DNA of 26,135 bases, taken from NCBI GenBank assembly GCA_002435955.1, contig DIWZ01000021.1, positions 1 to 26,135 on the forward strand. The letters are read 5' to 3'. The first letter of the stretch is position 1. Each line of letters opens with the position of its first letter. The position numbers and the translations under genes were made by a program. Under the pieces are notes generated by a model. That model saw only the letters and a list, made by a program, of their open reading frames with translations. It was not told the origin of the DNA and made no database searches. The stretch is from Pelobacter sp. UBA6093 (GTDB lineage Bacteria > Desulfobacterota > Desulfuromonadia > Desulfuromonadales > Syntrophotaleaceae). Positions 1 to 6,347 of this stretch are shown here, one piece after another.

Positions 1-124
1 CAAAGAGCTGTGGGTTATCATTCACTACCCGGTTACGGCTCGGTAATCTCTGTGAACCGCCCGGTGCGGACCCGCATGCCGGGTGGTGTGGGGGCTGGGG
101 GTTAAAAACCCCCGGCTACCCGAT
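1..124 (+). mobile_element. Group II intron, 3' end (class C-attC type)
   Basis: This is the last part of a group II intron running on the + strand; the rest, including any reverse transcriptase gene, lies before the window. Domain V is seen at 56-87: a 9-bp lower stem starting with the CGC triad (58-60), a two-base bulge TG (77-78), a 4-bp upper stem and a GACC loop. Domain VI follows at 90-121 as a G-rich/C-rich hairpin with an unpaired branch-point A118, seven bases from the intron end. The intron ends in GAT at 124 and the 3' exon begins TAGGC. A CGC triad and insertion at TTGT|TRRRY of attC sites are known marks of class IIC-attC introns. The orientation, opposite to the cassette genes, also fits that class. 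Confidence 0.85.
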
Positions 125-131
125 TAGGCTC
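125..131 (-). other. Half of an attC site split by the intron (cassette 4)
   Basis: The 3' exon of the intron starts TAGGC, which completes the GTTRRRY box of an attC site if the 5' exon, outside the window, ends in TTGT. In cassette orientation this would be the first box (R'') of the attC that follows the membrane-protein gene at 189-650. The remainder of the attC should lie on the other side of the intron. This is inference from one half of the site plus the known insertion rule. Confidence 0.6.
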
Positions 132-188
132 TCCTTAGTTGGCTTGAGTTTTTACAGGAAAAGTTCTTTCTCTCTGGACAATTCCTAA

Positions 189-650
189 CTATGCCTCAGT
201 TGACTGTGCCTTGGTTTTATAGCCTCTCTCGGCACCTACCCCCGGCCCGCTAAGCCCTAAGATAAGGCACGCTAAATGCAAGATAACCATGCTGATGGGT
301 GCCCCGAGTCGTAGGAGGCCGCCTTCAACAGCAAACCGTTGTATTTGCTCTAGCGCAAGAAAATTAGAGAGAATAAGCTTGGTTATCAGTGGGCCAAATG
401 CAACAAGGAAAGCTGTCGTTGGAAGCAAAGGTAGCCATTTTTTATTAATTACCCTGCCCCTTAAAAAGGCAACGGCAATCAAGAGGAATGGTCCCAATGC
501 AAAAAGAAGCATGATAGGGCTTTGTAAAAAGGTAGCCTTATCATCGGAGAGGAAAACCAGAAGGCCGATGAAATACCCTTTTGGTGCAGGCAGGCCAGAG
601 AAGAAAACAACCAAGCCTACATAAAGTGGGACAAAAACGAACCTATTCAA
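189..650 (-). CDS. Cassette 4: small four-helix membrane protein, unknown function
   Basis: A 153-residue protein with about four hydrophobic segments (roughly residues 4-20, 45-65, 75-97 and 115-135) joined by short loops, and a polar tail. I do not recognise a family. The start is TTG at 650: a strong AGGAGG lies at 661-656, five bases before it, and no ATG fits as well. It is the fourth gene of the cassette array. It begins 19 bases after the core site of the attC at 664-722, and its own attC is interrupted by the group II intron. Having its own ribosome-binding site is common in cassette genes far from the array promoter. The product is probably an inner-membrane protein; function unknown. 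Confidence 0.75.
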   Translation of the reverse strand: MNRFVFVPLYVGLVVFFSGLPAPKGYFIGLLVFLSDDKATFLQSPIMLLFALGPFLLIAVAFLRGRVINKKWLPLLPTTAFLVAFGPLITKLILSNFLALEQIQRFAVEGGLLRLGAPISMVILHLACLILGLSGPGVGAERGYKTKAQSTEA

Positions 651-663
651 ACCTTCCTCCTAT

Positions 664-722
664 GCCTAACGCTAGCGCTCAGCCGCGCGGCTTTTTGCGT
701 CGGCTGGAGCGCCTTGTTGGGC
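664..722 (-). repeat. attC recombination site of cassette 3
   Basis: A 59-bp site bounded on the + strand by GCCTAAC (664-670) and GTTGGGC (716-722), both perfect matches to the RYYYAAC/GTTRRRY boxes. The inner arms pair as GCGCTC-AGCCG-CGC against GCGCTCCAGCCGACGC, leaving an extra C and an extra A on one strand. Such extrahelical bases direct integrase to the bottom strand in known attC sites. Recombination would occur after the G of GTTAGGC read on the - strand (670|669). The end of the cassette 3 gene runs into the site, as is common. Confidence 0.93.
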
Positions 723-1418
723 GCTGGCTTCTTGAAGTCCGTTGATCTTCAGAATCTTGGCGAGAGCGTCGATTTGAGCCCGCCGCACCTCGGCAAAATC
801 TACTTGGTCGATGCTGCCAAGTGCCATCTCCTTAGCCCATGGCGGCATAGCGTAAGATGCTTCTATGAACTCTTTGGCCGTATCAACGGCTTGGTCCTGT
901 TCTACCGCAACACCAAGAAGCCCAACTTCCGATAAGTGCCTGGCAATGATTGGGCCGATAACGCCTTCGCATTTGGCGATCACCTCTAGCAGGTAGTAAC
1001 CGAGCCCCTCATATGCCTTAGACCCACCTCTGTTCGCTATTGACGGTGGCGCAATAATCAATAACAGATCGCCCGCAACGTGCGCGGCCGACGTGATGTT
1101 ATAGCCGCGGTGTACCACGCTATTGCGAAGTTCCCGAATAAAAGAGTAGTTGGCACTACCATCTGGATGCCCATCGAACACGAACTGCTTCTCAAGAAGG
1201 CTCCTGAATGCTTCTCGATGCAGATATTCTTTCTCCAGCAATAGCTCCGTTGCAGAAACAAGATGGGAGAGGTACTCGGAGTAGTAAAGACGCAACGCCT
1301 TACTCTGTTGGACCGATAGGGGGCAACGCAGGCTCAAAGCGTTCTGCAAAGCAAAATTTTTTGCCTCGAAGTGCCAATGGAGGGAGAAGGTAACGTCAAT
1401 GTTCATGGAGTTTCTCAT
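672..1418 (-). CDS. Cassette 3: hypothetical protein with a HEPN-like RxxxxH motif
   Basis: A 248-residue soluble-looking protein. I do not recognise its family with certainty. Around residues 93-106 it has a helical stretch ending in R98-NSVV-H103, the R-x4-H pattern used by HEPN ribonucleases. It is preceded by a helix rich in Leu and Glu, which also fits HEPN folds, but the match rests on one short motif. The last residues (Ala/Gln/Arg-rich) are encoded by the attC site. The reading frame extends to a TTG inside the core site at 1427, but ATG 1418 is the more natural start; ATG 1406 is a third option. HEPN proteins are often toxins, RNases or defence components, and integron cassettes often carry such genes. 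That role is inference only. Confidence 0.75.
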   Translation of the reverse strand: MRNSMNIDVTFSLHWHFEAKNFALQNALSLRCPLSVQQSKALRLYYSEYLSHLVSATELLLEKEYLHREAFRSLLEKQFVFDGHPDGSANYSFIRELRNSVVHRGYNITSAAHVAGDLLLIIAPPSIANRGGSKAYEGLGYYLLEVIAKCEGVIGPIIARHLSEVGLLGVAVEQDQAVDTAKEFIEASYAMPPWAKEMALGSIDQVDFAEVRRAQIDALAKILKINGLQEASAQQGAPADAKSRAAER

Positions 1419-1421
1419 AGC

Positions 1422-1527
1422 GCCCAACGATTGAGGTCACCGGCGGCGACGAACCGGGCCGGCCTGATAGAAACCTAAACGAGAACCGCCCCTGTCTCAC
1501 CCGTCCGCGTGCAGCTTTTGGTTGGGA
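1422..1527 (-). repeat. attC recombination site of cassette 2 (weaker inner pairing)
   Basis: A 106-bp site bounded on the + strand by GCCCAAC (1422-1428) and GTTGGGA (1521-1527). The first is a perfect box and the second differs only in its last base. Inner pairing is imperfect: CAC and GCGG-CG segments near the left end match CAC-GCGGACG read back from the right end, again with one extra A. The position is right: it sits between two cassette genes, and the 3' end of the upstream gene runs into it. Inner arms are poorer than in the two neighbouring sites, so the exact limits are less sure. Confidence 0.7.
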
Positions 1528-1964
1528 TTTTCTTTGATTGCCATTAAGAACAACTGACCTAATGTTAATTCATCAGTGAGTAAACTAGCAAGATTTAGGC
1601 TATATTCCCGTTCTATGTTGATGGCAAATGATTCCAGTTCAAGGGCATCAGGCCAACCTTTAGCCGGATAAAGCGAACTATATATATCCATTATTTTATC
1701 GTTTGGACTGAAATTGAATCGCTTCTTGCTGCTGAAAGCAAATCCATCGACGAAACACTCTAGAAAAGATCTTATTGAATCCTTCGGTTCGCCAGGAAAG
1801 GCTTTCCGCCATTCTGACCCTGTGCATGAGCGTGACCAATACCTTGCAAGCCATTTTCTTCTCTCGTTTTCAAATGGCCTAATTACTTTGAAAAAGTAAA
1901 CTAAGCTTACTGCGCACAGGATGAGAAGAATGATTATTTTTAGATGCAGGTCTGTCATGACCAT
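1497..1964 (-). CDS. Cassette 2: membrane-anchored carrier-protein-like protein (DUF1493-like)
   Basis: A 155-residue protein with one N-terminal transmembrane helix (about residues 8-26), then a basic and aromatic linker. A C-terminal domain (about 84-145) reads like the acyl-carrier-protein-like DUF1493 family: FSPNDKIMDIY near the start, DALELESF in the middle and DELTLGQLF near the end. In true carrier proteins the middle motif is DSL, and the Ser carries phosphopantetheine; here it is Ala (residue 107), so this domain probably cannot be charged. Start ATG 1964 lies just inside the cassette; ATG 1958, two codons on, is also possible. The last codons overlap the attC site. Role unknown; family assignment is from memory of the motif pattern. 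Confidence 0.75.
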   Translation of the reverse strand: MVMTDLHLKIIILLILCAVSLVYFFKVIRPFENERRKWLARYWSRSCTGSEWRKAFPGEPKDSIRSFLECFVDGFAFSSKKRFNFSPNDKIMDIYSSLYPAKGWPDALELESFAINIEREYSLNLASLLTDELTLGQLFLMAIKENPNQKLHADG

Positions 1965-1966
1965 TA

Positions 1967-2069
1967 TCCCAACGGCTAGTGATCAGTGGCGGGGTAGTGA
2001 ACAAGAGCCAAGTAGACATTTTTCGAGTTGCACTGCTGTCTCTCCGTCCACTGAATCACGTGGTTATGG
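1967..2069 (-). repeat. attC recombination site of cassette 1
   Basis: A 103-bp site bounded on the + strand by TCCCAAC (1967-1973) and GTTATGG (2063-2069). The inner arms pair strongly: GTGATCAGTGGCGG on the left matches GTGATTCAGTGGACGG read back from the right, leaving an extra T and an extra A. This is the same two-bulge design seen in the site at 664-722. The end boxes are less canonical than at 664-722. The right-hand box, CCATAAC in cassette direction, is identical to the attI/cassette junction sequence on the + strand. Confidence 0.85.
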
Positions 2070-2084
2070 CTACGCCTCTATTTG

Positions 2085-2402
2085 CTACACAATTTGGCGG
2101 TGATTTTTCTTGCTCAATAAGAATAAACGATTTCCGCAATGCAGACACCAACCACCAAACGAATTGCCTGCAACAACGATACCCCAGCGACGATATCCAA
2201 TTGTTTTACCGCAAAAGGGACAGGGCATAAAAATGGATATAATCGACGAAACAAAGGCGCAAACAAAAAGGACCACGAAAAGTTGTGTGATCCCGGAAAA
2301 GAGGGAAACAAAGGCCGCAATAAAGGACACCCAAAATATGCCTCTCATCCGCCTATATTTATTGTATGCAACTTTGTTCACATTATTGTCTCTATGAGCC
2401 AT
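2085..2402 (-). CDS. Cassette 1: zinc-ribbon membrane protein, unknown function
   Basis: A 105-residue protein with two closely spaced hydrophobic segments (about residues 22-36 and 38-59). They are followed by a short domain with two CxxC knuckles, C61-P-F-C64 and C86-L-H-C89, each followed by Gly, which is typical of a zinc ribbon. The ribbon probably faces the cytoplasm. It is the first cassette, next to attI. The ATG at 2402 lies inside the recombination core (G|TTATGG on the - strand), so no ribosome-binding site can belong to the cassette itself. Translation must rely on sequence supplied by attI or on leaderless-type initiation. I do not recognise a named family. Confidence 0.75.
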   Translation of the reverse strand: MAHRDNNVNKVAYNKYRRMRGIFWVSFIAAFVSLFSGITQLFVVLFVCAFVSSIISIFMPCPFCGKTIGYRRWGIVVAGNSFGGWCLHCGNRLFLLSKKNHRQIV

Positions 2403-2541
2403 AACAGTGGTAACAGTGGAAAATTTTGCCGCATATCGCCCCTATAGCAGGCACTATTTTCCACTTATTGCAATATTAAAGGAGTAAAAGTGGAAAAAAT
2501 CCCCTTGATTTTTCCACCTGCCGATATTATAAAAAGTTCTT
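2399..2541 (-). other. attI attachment site and integrase/cassette promoter region
   Basis: This is the segment between the first cassette and intI. The cassette junction reads GTTATGG on the - strand, with the crossover expected between 2405 and 2404. Just inside attI the 9-base unit TAACAGTGG occurs twice in tandem (2402-2410 and 2411-2419). Four copies of GTGGAAAA or its complement lie at 2416-2423 (+), 2457-2464 (-), 2490-2497 (+) and 2510-2517 (-); the last two form an 11-bp inverted repeat. These are candidate integrase-binding or regulatory repeats. The assignment as attI follows from its position; the function of the repeats is inference. Confidence 0.7.
2505..2533 (+). promoter_or_regulatory. 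Candidate intI promoter
   Basis: TTGATT (2505-2510) and TATAAA (2528-2533) are separated by 17 bases, a good sigma-70-type match. Transcription would start near 2540, almost at the intI ATG (2542), so the message would be nearly leaderless. The -35 box overlaps one of the TTTTCCAC repeats, so binding there could repress intI. Not tested. Confidence 0.45.
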
Positions 2542-2557
2542 ATGAAAAACAAGTCAA
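2526..2557 (-). promoter_or_regulatory. Candidate cassette promoter (Pc)
   Basis: On the - strand a perfect TATAAT (2531-2526) lies 20 bases after TTGACT (2557-2552), which is inside the start of intI. The spacing is longer than the ideal 17, so strength is uncertain. The position and direction, out of the 5' end of intI and across attI, are those expected for an integron cassette promoter. It overlaps the candidate intI promoter on the other strand. Confidence 0.4.
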
Positions 2558-3543
2558 AATTCCGCCCCAACACTGATCTGAAACTCATGGATCAGGTCCG
2601 ACAGGTTCTCCGTTACCACCACTATGCGTACCGGACCGAACAGACCTATTGCCAGTGGATCGTGCGTTTTATCCGGTTCTTTGATGCAAAAATTCACCCC
2701 AGGGATATGGGCAAAGAGGAAATTGAATCCTTCCTGAGCCATTTGGCGACCAAGGGAAATGTTGCCGCTGCCACTCAGCGACAGGCCCTGAATGCCATTG
2801 TCTTCCTGTACAAACAGGTTCTCGACCTGCCTGTAGATGAACTCCTTGAGCACATCAAAGCGAGAAGGCAGCGCCGCCCCCCGATGGTTTTCAGCCAGGG
2901 GGAAGTCCAAAAAGTACTTGACCAGATGTCGGGAACCCATCTCTTGATGGCGCAGGTATTATATGGCGGAGGCCTGCGACTGACGGAGTGCCTTCGATTA
3001 CGCATTCAAGATCTCGATTTTGAAAGGAAGCTGATTTATGTTCGGGACGGCAAAGGCGGCAAGGATCGAACCACCATCTTCCCCGCTGCTATAAAAGCCG
3101 CCCTGAACAGGCAAGCGGAGAAAGTCAGACTACTGCATGAACAGGACCTGGCTAACGGATATGGATCGGTTTTTCTGCCCCATGCCTTGGCTAAAAAGTA
3201 TCCTAAGGCAGCCAAGGAATTCGGCTGGCAATATCTTTTTCCGAGCAGAGAACGAAGTACCGATCCCCGCTCCGGCGAAGTACGCCGACACCATGTGCTG
3301 GAATCCGGCCTGCAGAAGGCCGTCAAAACAGCGGTGAAGCGCGCCGGGATTATCAAACGGGTCGGATGCCATACCTTCCGCCACTCCTTCGCGACCCACT
3401 TGCTCGAAAACGGCGTCAATATCCGAGTGGTTCAAGAACTGATGGGGCATGCCGACGTTAAGACCACCGAAATTTACACCCATGTCATGGACAAACACAT
3501 CCATGCCGTGACCAGTCCTCTCGATGCTCTCGAGTTGCCATAG
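2542..3543 (+). CDS. intI: Integron integrase (tyrosine recombinase)
   Basis: A 333-residue site-specific tyrosine recombinase that inserts and removes gene cassettes by attI x attC recombination. The N-terminal SAM-like domain (about 15-105) includes the YRTEQTY stretch typical of IntI. Catalytic residues are visible as R146 (in GLRLTE), H277 and R280 (in HTFRHS), H303 (in MGH) and Y312 (in EIYTHV); a Lys in the GKGGKDR stretch (170-176) fits the beta-hairpin lysine. The IntI-specific insert between the second and third patches is present at about 205-235 (LPHALAKKYPKAAKEFGWQYLFPS region, cited by position). It is full length for the family and looks intact. It faces away from the cassettes. 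No clear ribosome-binding site precedes ATG 2542; ATG 2587 is an alternative start. Confidence 0.96.
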   Translation: MKNKSKFRPNTDLKLMDQVRQVLRYHHYAYRTEQTYCQWIVRFIRFFDAKIHPRDMGKEEIESFLSHLATKGNVAAATQRQALNAIVFLYKQVLDLPVDELLEHIKARRQRRPPMVFSQGEVQKVLDQMSGTHLLMAQVLYGGGLRLTECLRLRIQDLDFERKLIYVRDGKGGKDRTTIFPAAIKAALNRQAEKVRLLHEQDLANGYGSVFLPHALAKKYPKAAKEFGWQYLFPSRERSTDPRSGEVRRHHVLESGLQKAVKTAVKRAGIIKRVGCHTFRHSFATHLLENGVNIRVVQELMGHADVKTTEIYTHVMDKHIHAVTSPLDALELP

Positions 3544-4140
3544 CTCCTTTTTGATCTCCAAAATGGCCAATAAAAAAGGGGCAAACCGCTGTGTTACTTG
3601 GGGTCGAAGCCAACCCATTGATAATTAAAATAAAACATCACAAAATTGCTATTTCAATTGGTGCTATAGCTCGATTTTCGGGGTCCAAATTGACCTCATA
3701 GATGGCTTGCGATTCTCGGAGAACATAGGCATCACCAGTCGCAGGCCTTGTTTCCAATGAGACCCACCACCCCATCACACCCAACACCTGCCGGCACAAA
3801 AAAACCGCCAACCGGATCTGCTCCGGCATGGCGGCTCTGTTCATTTGGTATGGCCTCGGTTCTTCCCCGACATATCCCCTCCAAATTGCAATCCAAAAAG
3901 ACACTCATAAATACGAGTAAAGAACCGTATTTGTCAAACTTTCTAATGTTTAATCCCTCGCACTCCAAGATTCTTCCGGACCTTTCGGACGATCCGCTCA
4001 CTGCCAGCTGCGAGTCAATTTTTGGTTGGCATTTCGACAAGAGTATCCAGAGCAAGAACAGTGTTGCGACGACGTGCTCTTCCTTCCCATGCAGATGCGC
4101 GACGTCAACAGGAAGTCGTCCTTTAGCATCGGCGGCCGGT
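3544..4140. other. Gene-poor stretch after intI
   Basis: I see no gene I can support here. An imperfect inverted repeat follows the intI stop (GCTCCTTTTT near 3543 and AAAAAAGGGGC near 3572), but it has no T-run, so it is a poor terminator. A - strand open frame of 88 codons (3638-3904) has no ribosome-binding site and resembles nothing I know. It could be a fragment of a lost gene. The stretch is A+T-richer than the core genes and joins the integron to a region with broken genes. Confidence 0.5.
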
Positions 4141-4495
4141 TCAGAGCGTCCGGGCGAGGGCTTCGAGCTGGCCGGTCGTATGTCCCCAGCTTTCATGGAA
4201 GCCCAACTGCTCATGCTGTTTCCGCGCCTCTTCGGTCCAGTGCAGGGCGCGCACGACATAGCGGGTCTTGCCGCCTCCATCGGACATTTCGAGGATCGTG
4301 GTCATGAAGGGCACGACCGCGGGTTGGCGGGCTGGGATTCAGCCCGGGGTAAAGGCTTTGGTGAACACCAGCCGCCGCTCCGGCACCGCTTCCAGGAAAA
4401 CGCCGACGCAGTCGGACTTTCGCCGTTCGGGCCGCGTATGACGATGTGAGACGCTCCAGCCGCAGCTCGTATCCTTCAGTCTTTTCGTTTGTCAT
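4141..4495 (-). pseudogene. SRPBCC/AHSA1-family protein, internally deleted and frameshifted
   Basis: Read on the - strand, this begins with a good ribosome-binding site (GAGGAAT, four bases before ATG 4495) and the start of an AHSA1-type protein ending in YELRLERL. It then jumps to IVIRGPNGE in another frame, so about 40 residues including the usual PxxLxxW region are missing. The frame next shifts to DCVGVFLEAVPERRLVFT, meets a TGA after TPG, and continues as HWTEEARKQHEQLGFHESWG to a natural stop at 4141. The C-terminal pattern GFHExWG...LE.L is typical of the family. It is a broken copy, and an intact but different SRPBCC gene lies at 5191-5640. Confidence 0.8.
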
Positions 4496-4570
4496 CGGTA
4501 TTCCTCTCCCTCCCCTCGTCCAAAAGCTTATACTGAATATGTTCTGGATACGATAAAGAGGAGGCAGAAA

Positions 4571-5023
4571 ATGAAATCGCTCCTTGCAGTTTTGCTGTTC
4601 GTGGCATTGGTCGGTGGCCATGCGGAGGGCTCAACGCATTGCCCCCCGACCAAACCGGATGCCTTGGGGCCGTTTTACAAACCTGATGCCCCGACACGCT
4701 CCGTCCTCGGCAGAGGTTATGTCCTCAAGGGAACCGTCCGCTCGTCGGTCGATTGCGGCGTCATTCCCGAAGCGCGGATCGAGGTATGGCAAGCCGGACC
4801 GGATGGGGAATACGCCGACGCCTACCGTGCAACGCTGGTTGCCGATACCTCTGGACAGTACCAACTCCAAACCGACCGGCCTCCCCGCTATTCGTTTCGG
4901 CCGCCGCATATCCACATCCGAGTGGAGGCTCCTGGATACAAGACCCTGATCACCCAGCACTATCCGAAGAAAGAGGCATCCGAAGCGACATTCGACCTGG
5001 TCCTGGTTCCGGCGCCGCCTTAA
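4571..5023 (+). CDS. Exported intradiol ring-cleavage dioxygenase-like protein
   Basis: A 150-residue protein with a signal peptide (about residues 1-20, cleavage near AEGS) and a compact intradiol dioxygenase fold. GPFYKP (33-38) and the C-terminal RPPHIHIRV block (110-118) are family marks. The likely Fe(III) ligands are Y81, Y107, H113 and H115. Catabolic catechol and protocatechuate dioxygenases are longer and cytoplasmic. This is the short exported type, whose substrate is generally unknown. Two Cys (24 and 62) could form a disulfide. A strong AGAGGAGG precedes ATG 4571 by about seven bases. It is divergent from the SRPBCC pseudogene, with 75 bases between the starts, and is followed by a gene on the other strand, so it is probably transcribed alone. 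Confidence 0.88.
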   Translation: MKSLLAVLLFVALVGGHAEGSTHCPPTKPDALGPFYKPDAPTRSVLGRGYVLKGTVRSSVDCGVIPEARIEVWQAGPDGEYADAYRATLVADTSGQYQLQTDRPPRYSFRPPHIHIRVEAPGYKTLITQHYPKKEASEATFDLVLVPAPP

Positions 5024-5190
5024 CGGGCGCGCATGGACGAATCTGGTTATGCACCGCGCTCCAGCAAAGAAAAAACTTTGATCATCTGCGGATTTCAGCG
5101 ACTTTTTCGAAGCTGAATCCAAAGGCATTGGAACGCGGATGCCGCGGAAAAGGCAGGATAATCCTGTGTATTCCTGTTTGAATCACAGCC

Positions 5191-5640
5191 TTATTTTTCT
5201 GCCGCTTCCTTGAGTTTATCCAGTGCCTTCGGCCAGGTGCTCTGGAACATCTCCCGATATTCCTCGTTGGTGTCCATCTCGACGAGCACTTCGGTTCTAT
5301 CGCCAAGATCTCTGAAGGTGTAATTCTCCTGAGCACCGGCCCAACTACTTACCTCATCGCTCGAAGTATCTTCTTTTCCGCCCTGCACGATGCCGATGTG
5401 CTCGATCGAGACATATTCGTACGGTCTGTTTTCCTTGATGCGGCTCACCATCCCCGACATCTCGCCGGACTCGTCAGGGGCAAGGAAGAGAATCTTGCTC
5501 CCTTCGCTCCAGTCGCCGAGGTAGTGAGATCCCTGGCAAAATGCTTCCGTCCAGATCCGATAGGTCTCATCCTCGAACATGGTGTTCCAGACCTTTTCCT
5601 TCGGTGCATCGATAACGATTGAGAAGTTAAGTCTGTCCAT
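5191..5640 (-). CDS. SRPBCC-domain protein (AHSA1-like)
   Basis: A 149-residue single-domain protein of the START/SRPBCC superfamily. It shows the usual N-terminal strand and helix (FSIVIDAPKEKVWNTMFED, about residues 6-24), a W-rich middle (WTEAF and GDWSEGSKI, about 31-50) and a closing amphipathic helix (about 132-147). These proteins bind small hydrophobic ligands or act as AHSA1-type factors; the ligand cannot be told from sequence. A clear AAGGAG lies seven bases before ATG 5640. No obvious operon partner: remnants flank it on both sides. Intact. Confidence 0.88.
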   Translation of the reverse strand: MDRLNFSIVIDAPKEKVWNTMFEDETYRIWTEAFCQGSHYLGDWSEGSKILFLAPDESGEMSGMVSRIKENRPYEYVSIEHIGIVQGGKEDTSSDEVSSWAGAQENYTFRDLGDRTEVLVEMDTNEEYREMFQSTWPKALDKLKEAAEK

Positions 5641-5933
5641 TTGGTTCTCCTTTCTGGAAAGAAACCGCTTGTCAGGCCGTCACGTTGCTTTTTCCATGCT
5701 TCATAGAGCGCCATGGCCCACCCGCTCGCTTGGCCCACGCCTCAGAGTTTGCATAAGTGACATCATACCATTCCTTCGTCTTCCCCAGGTTGCTTTTGCA
5801 GAGTCGATGGGAGTTCAGTTAGGGCGACAAGCGCTATGCCAGCCCCAGGACAAGGCTGTACGGAATGATAACGCACCGCGCTTTTTATGGGGGCTCCAGT
5901 CTTGGAATGGAGGATATCCAATAGTGATGATAG
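5641..5933. other. Stretch with no supported gene
   Basis: This holds the promoter region of the SRPBCC gene. On the - strand there is an uninterrupted reading stretch of about 43 codons ending at 5672 (containing WYDVTYANSEAWAKRAGG). It has no start or ribosome-binding site and may be the tail of a lost gene; I do not recognise it. Confidence 0.4.
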
Positions 5934-6169
5934 TTGGCTTTGGGGAACACGGACTCAGGCAATTGGAACAAACTGGCGCAGGAAGTGGCGGTGGCACGAA
6001 TGGCGCAGGCCGGGATTGTGCCGATCACGTGGGTAGCTGTGGGTGCGAATTGCAGGGAGACTGGCGTAACGTGACGGATGCGGATTTGGTCCAGATCATG
6101 GCAGAGCATCTGCCCTTCTATGGCAACCTGTTCGGTAGCTACAGCGCTGCCAAGGATCTATCGAAGTGA
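5934..6169 (+). pseudogene. Remnant of an isochorismatase-family cysteine hydrolase (C-terminal part)
   Basis: Two + strand frames together give the C-terminal third of an isochorismatase-type hydrolase. First comes a stretch with RMAQAGIVPITWVAVGA, then, after a one-base loss near 6046, LQGDWRNVTDAD...HLPFYGNLFGSY to a stop at 6169. The pattern AG..P.TW..VA.EL..DWRN...H.P.YGNL..SY is typical of the family end. The N-terminal two thirds, with the catalytic Asp, Lys and Cys, are absent (a TAG ends the frame at 5931). It is a dead fragment. Confidence 0.7.
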
Positions 6170-6302
6170 CTGTGCTGCGCCAATGATCACATCCAAGGAG
6201 TTCGAGCGGACCTGCTGACGCAGGGGGAGGTGGATGATATTGACTCAAGAACGTTTGTCGGTTTTGAAATAAAAATTAGTGGATAGCTTGGCGGGAATTT
6301 GC

Positions 6303-6322
6303 GCCCCGCCGGTTGGCGGGGC
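6303..6322. terminator. Hairpin terminator between convergent sequences
   Basis: Perfect 8-bp G+C stem GCCCCGCC/GGCGGGGC with a GGTT loop, 26 bases past the stop of the nitroreductase gene. The T-run is short (CTTTATC on the + strand) and absent on the - strand, so efficiency is uncertain. Confidence 0.6.
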
Positions 6323-6347
6323 CTTTATCATATCAGCATTCTACCTG

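Noticed and set aside
199..205. GTTGACT near the end of the cassette 4 gene as an attC box
   Set aside because: It does not fit GTTRRRY well and has no paired partner; the intron-split site at 125 explains the cassette end better.
3542..3582. Terminator after intI
   Set aside because: The inverted repeat is imperfect and has no following T-run, so it is not listed as a terminator.
3638..3904. A possible 88-residue gene on the - strand
   Set aside because: No ribosome-binding site, no recognisable family, and it sits in a degraded stretch. Left as part of the gene-poor region.
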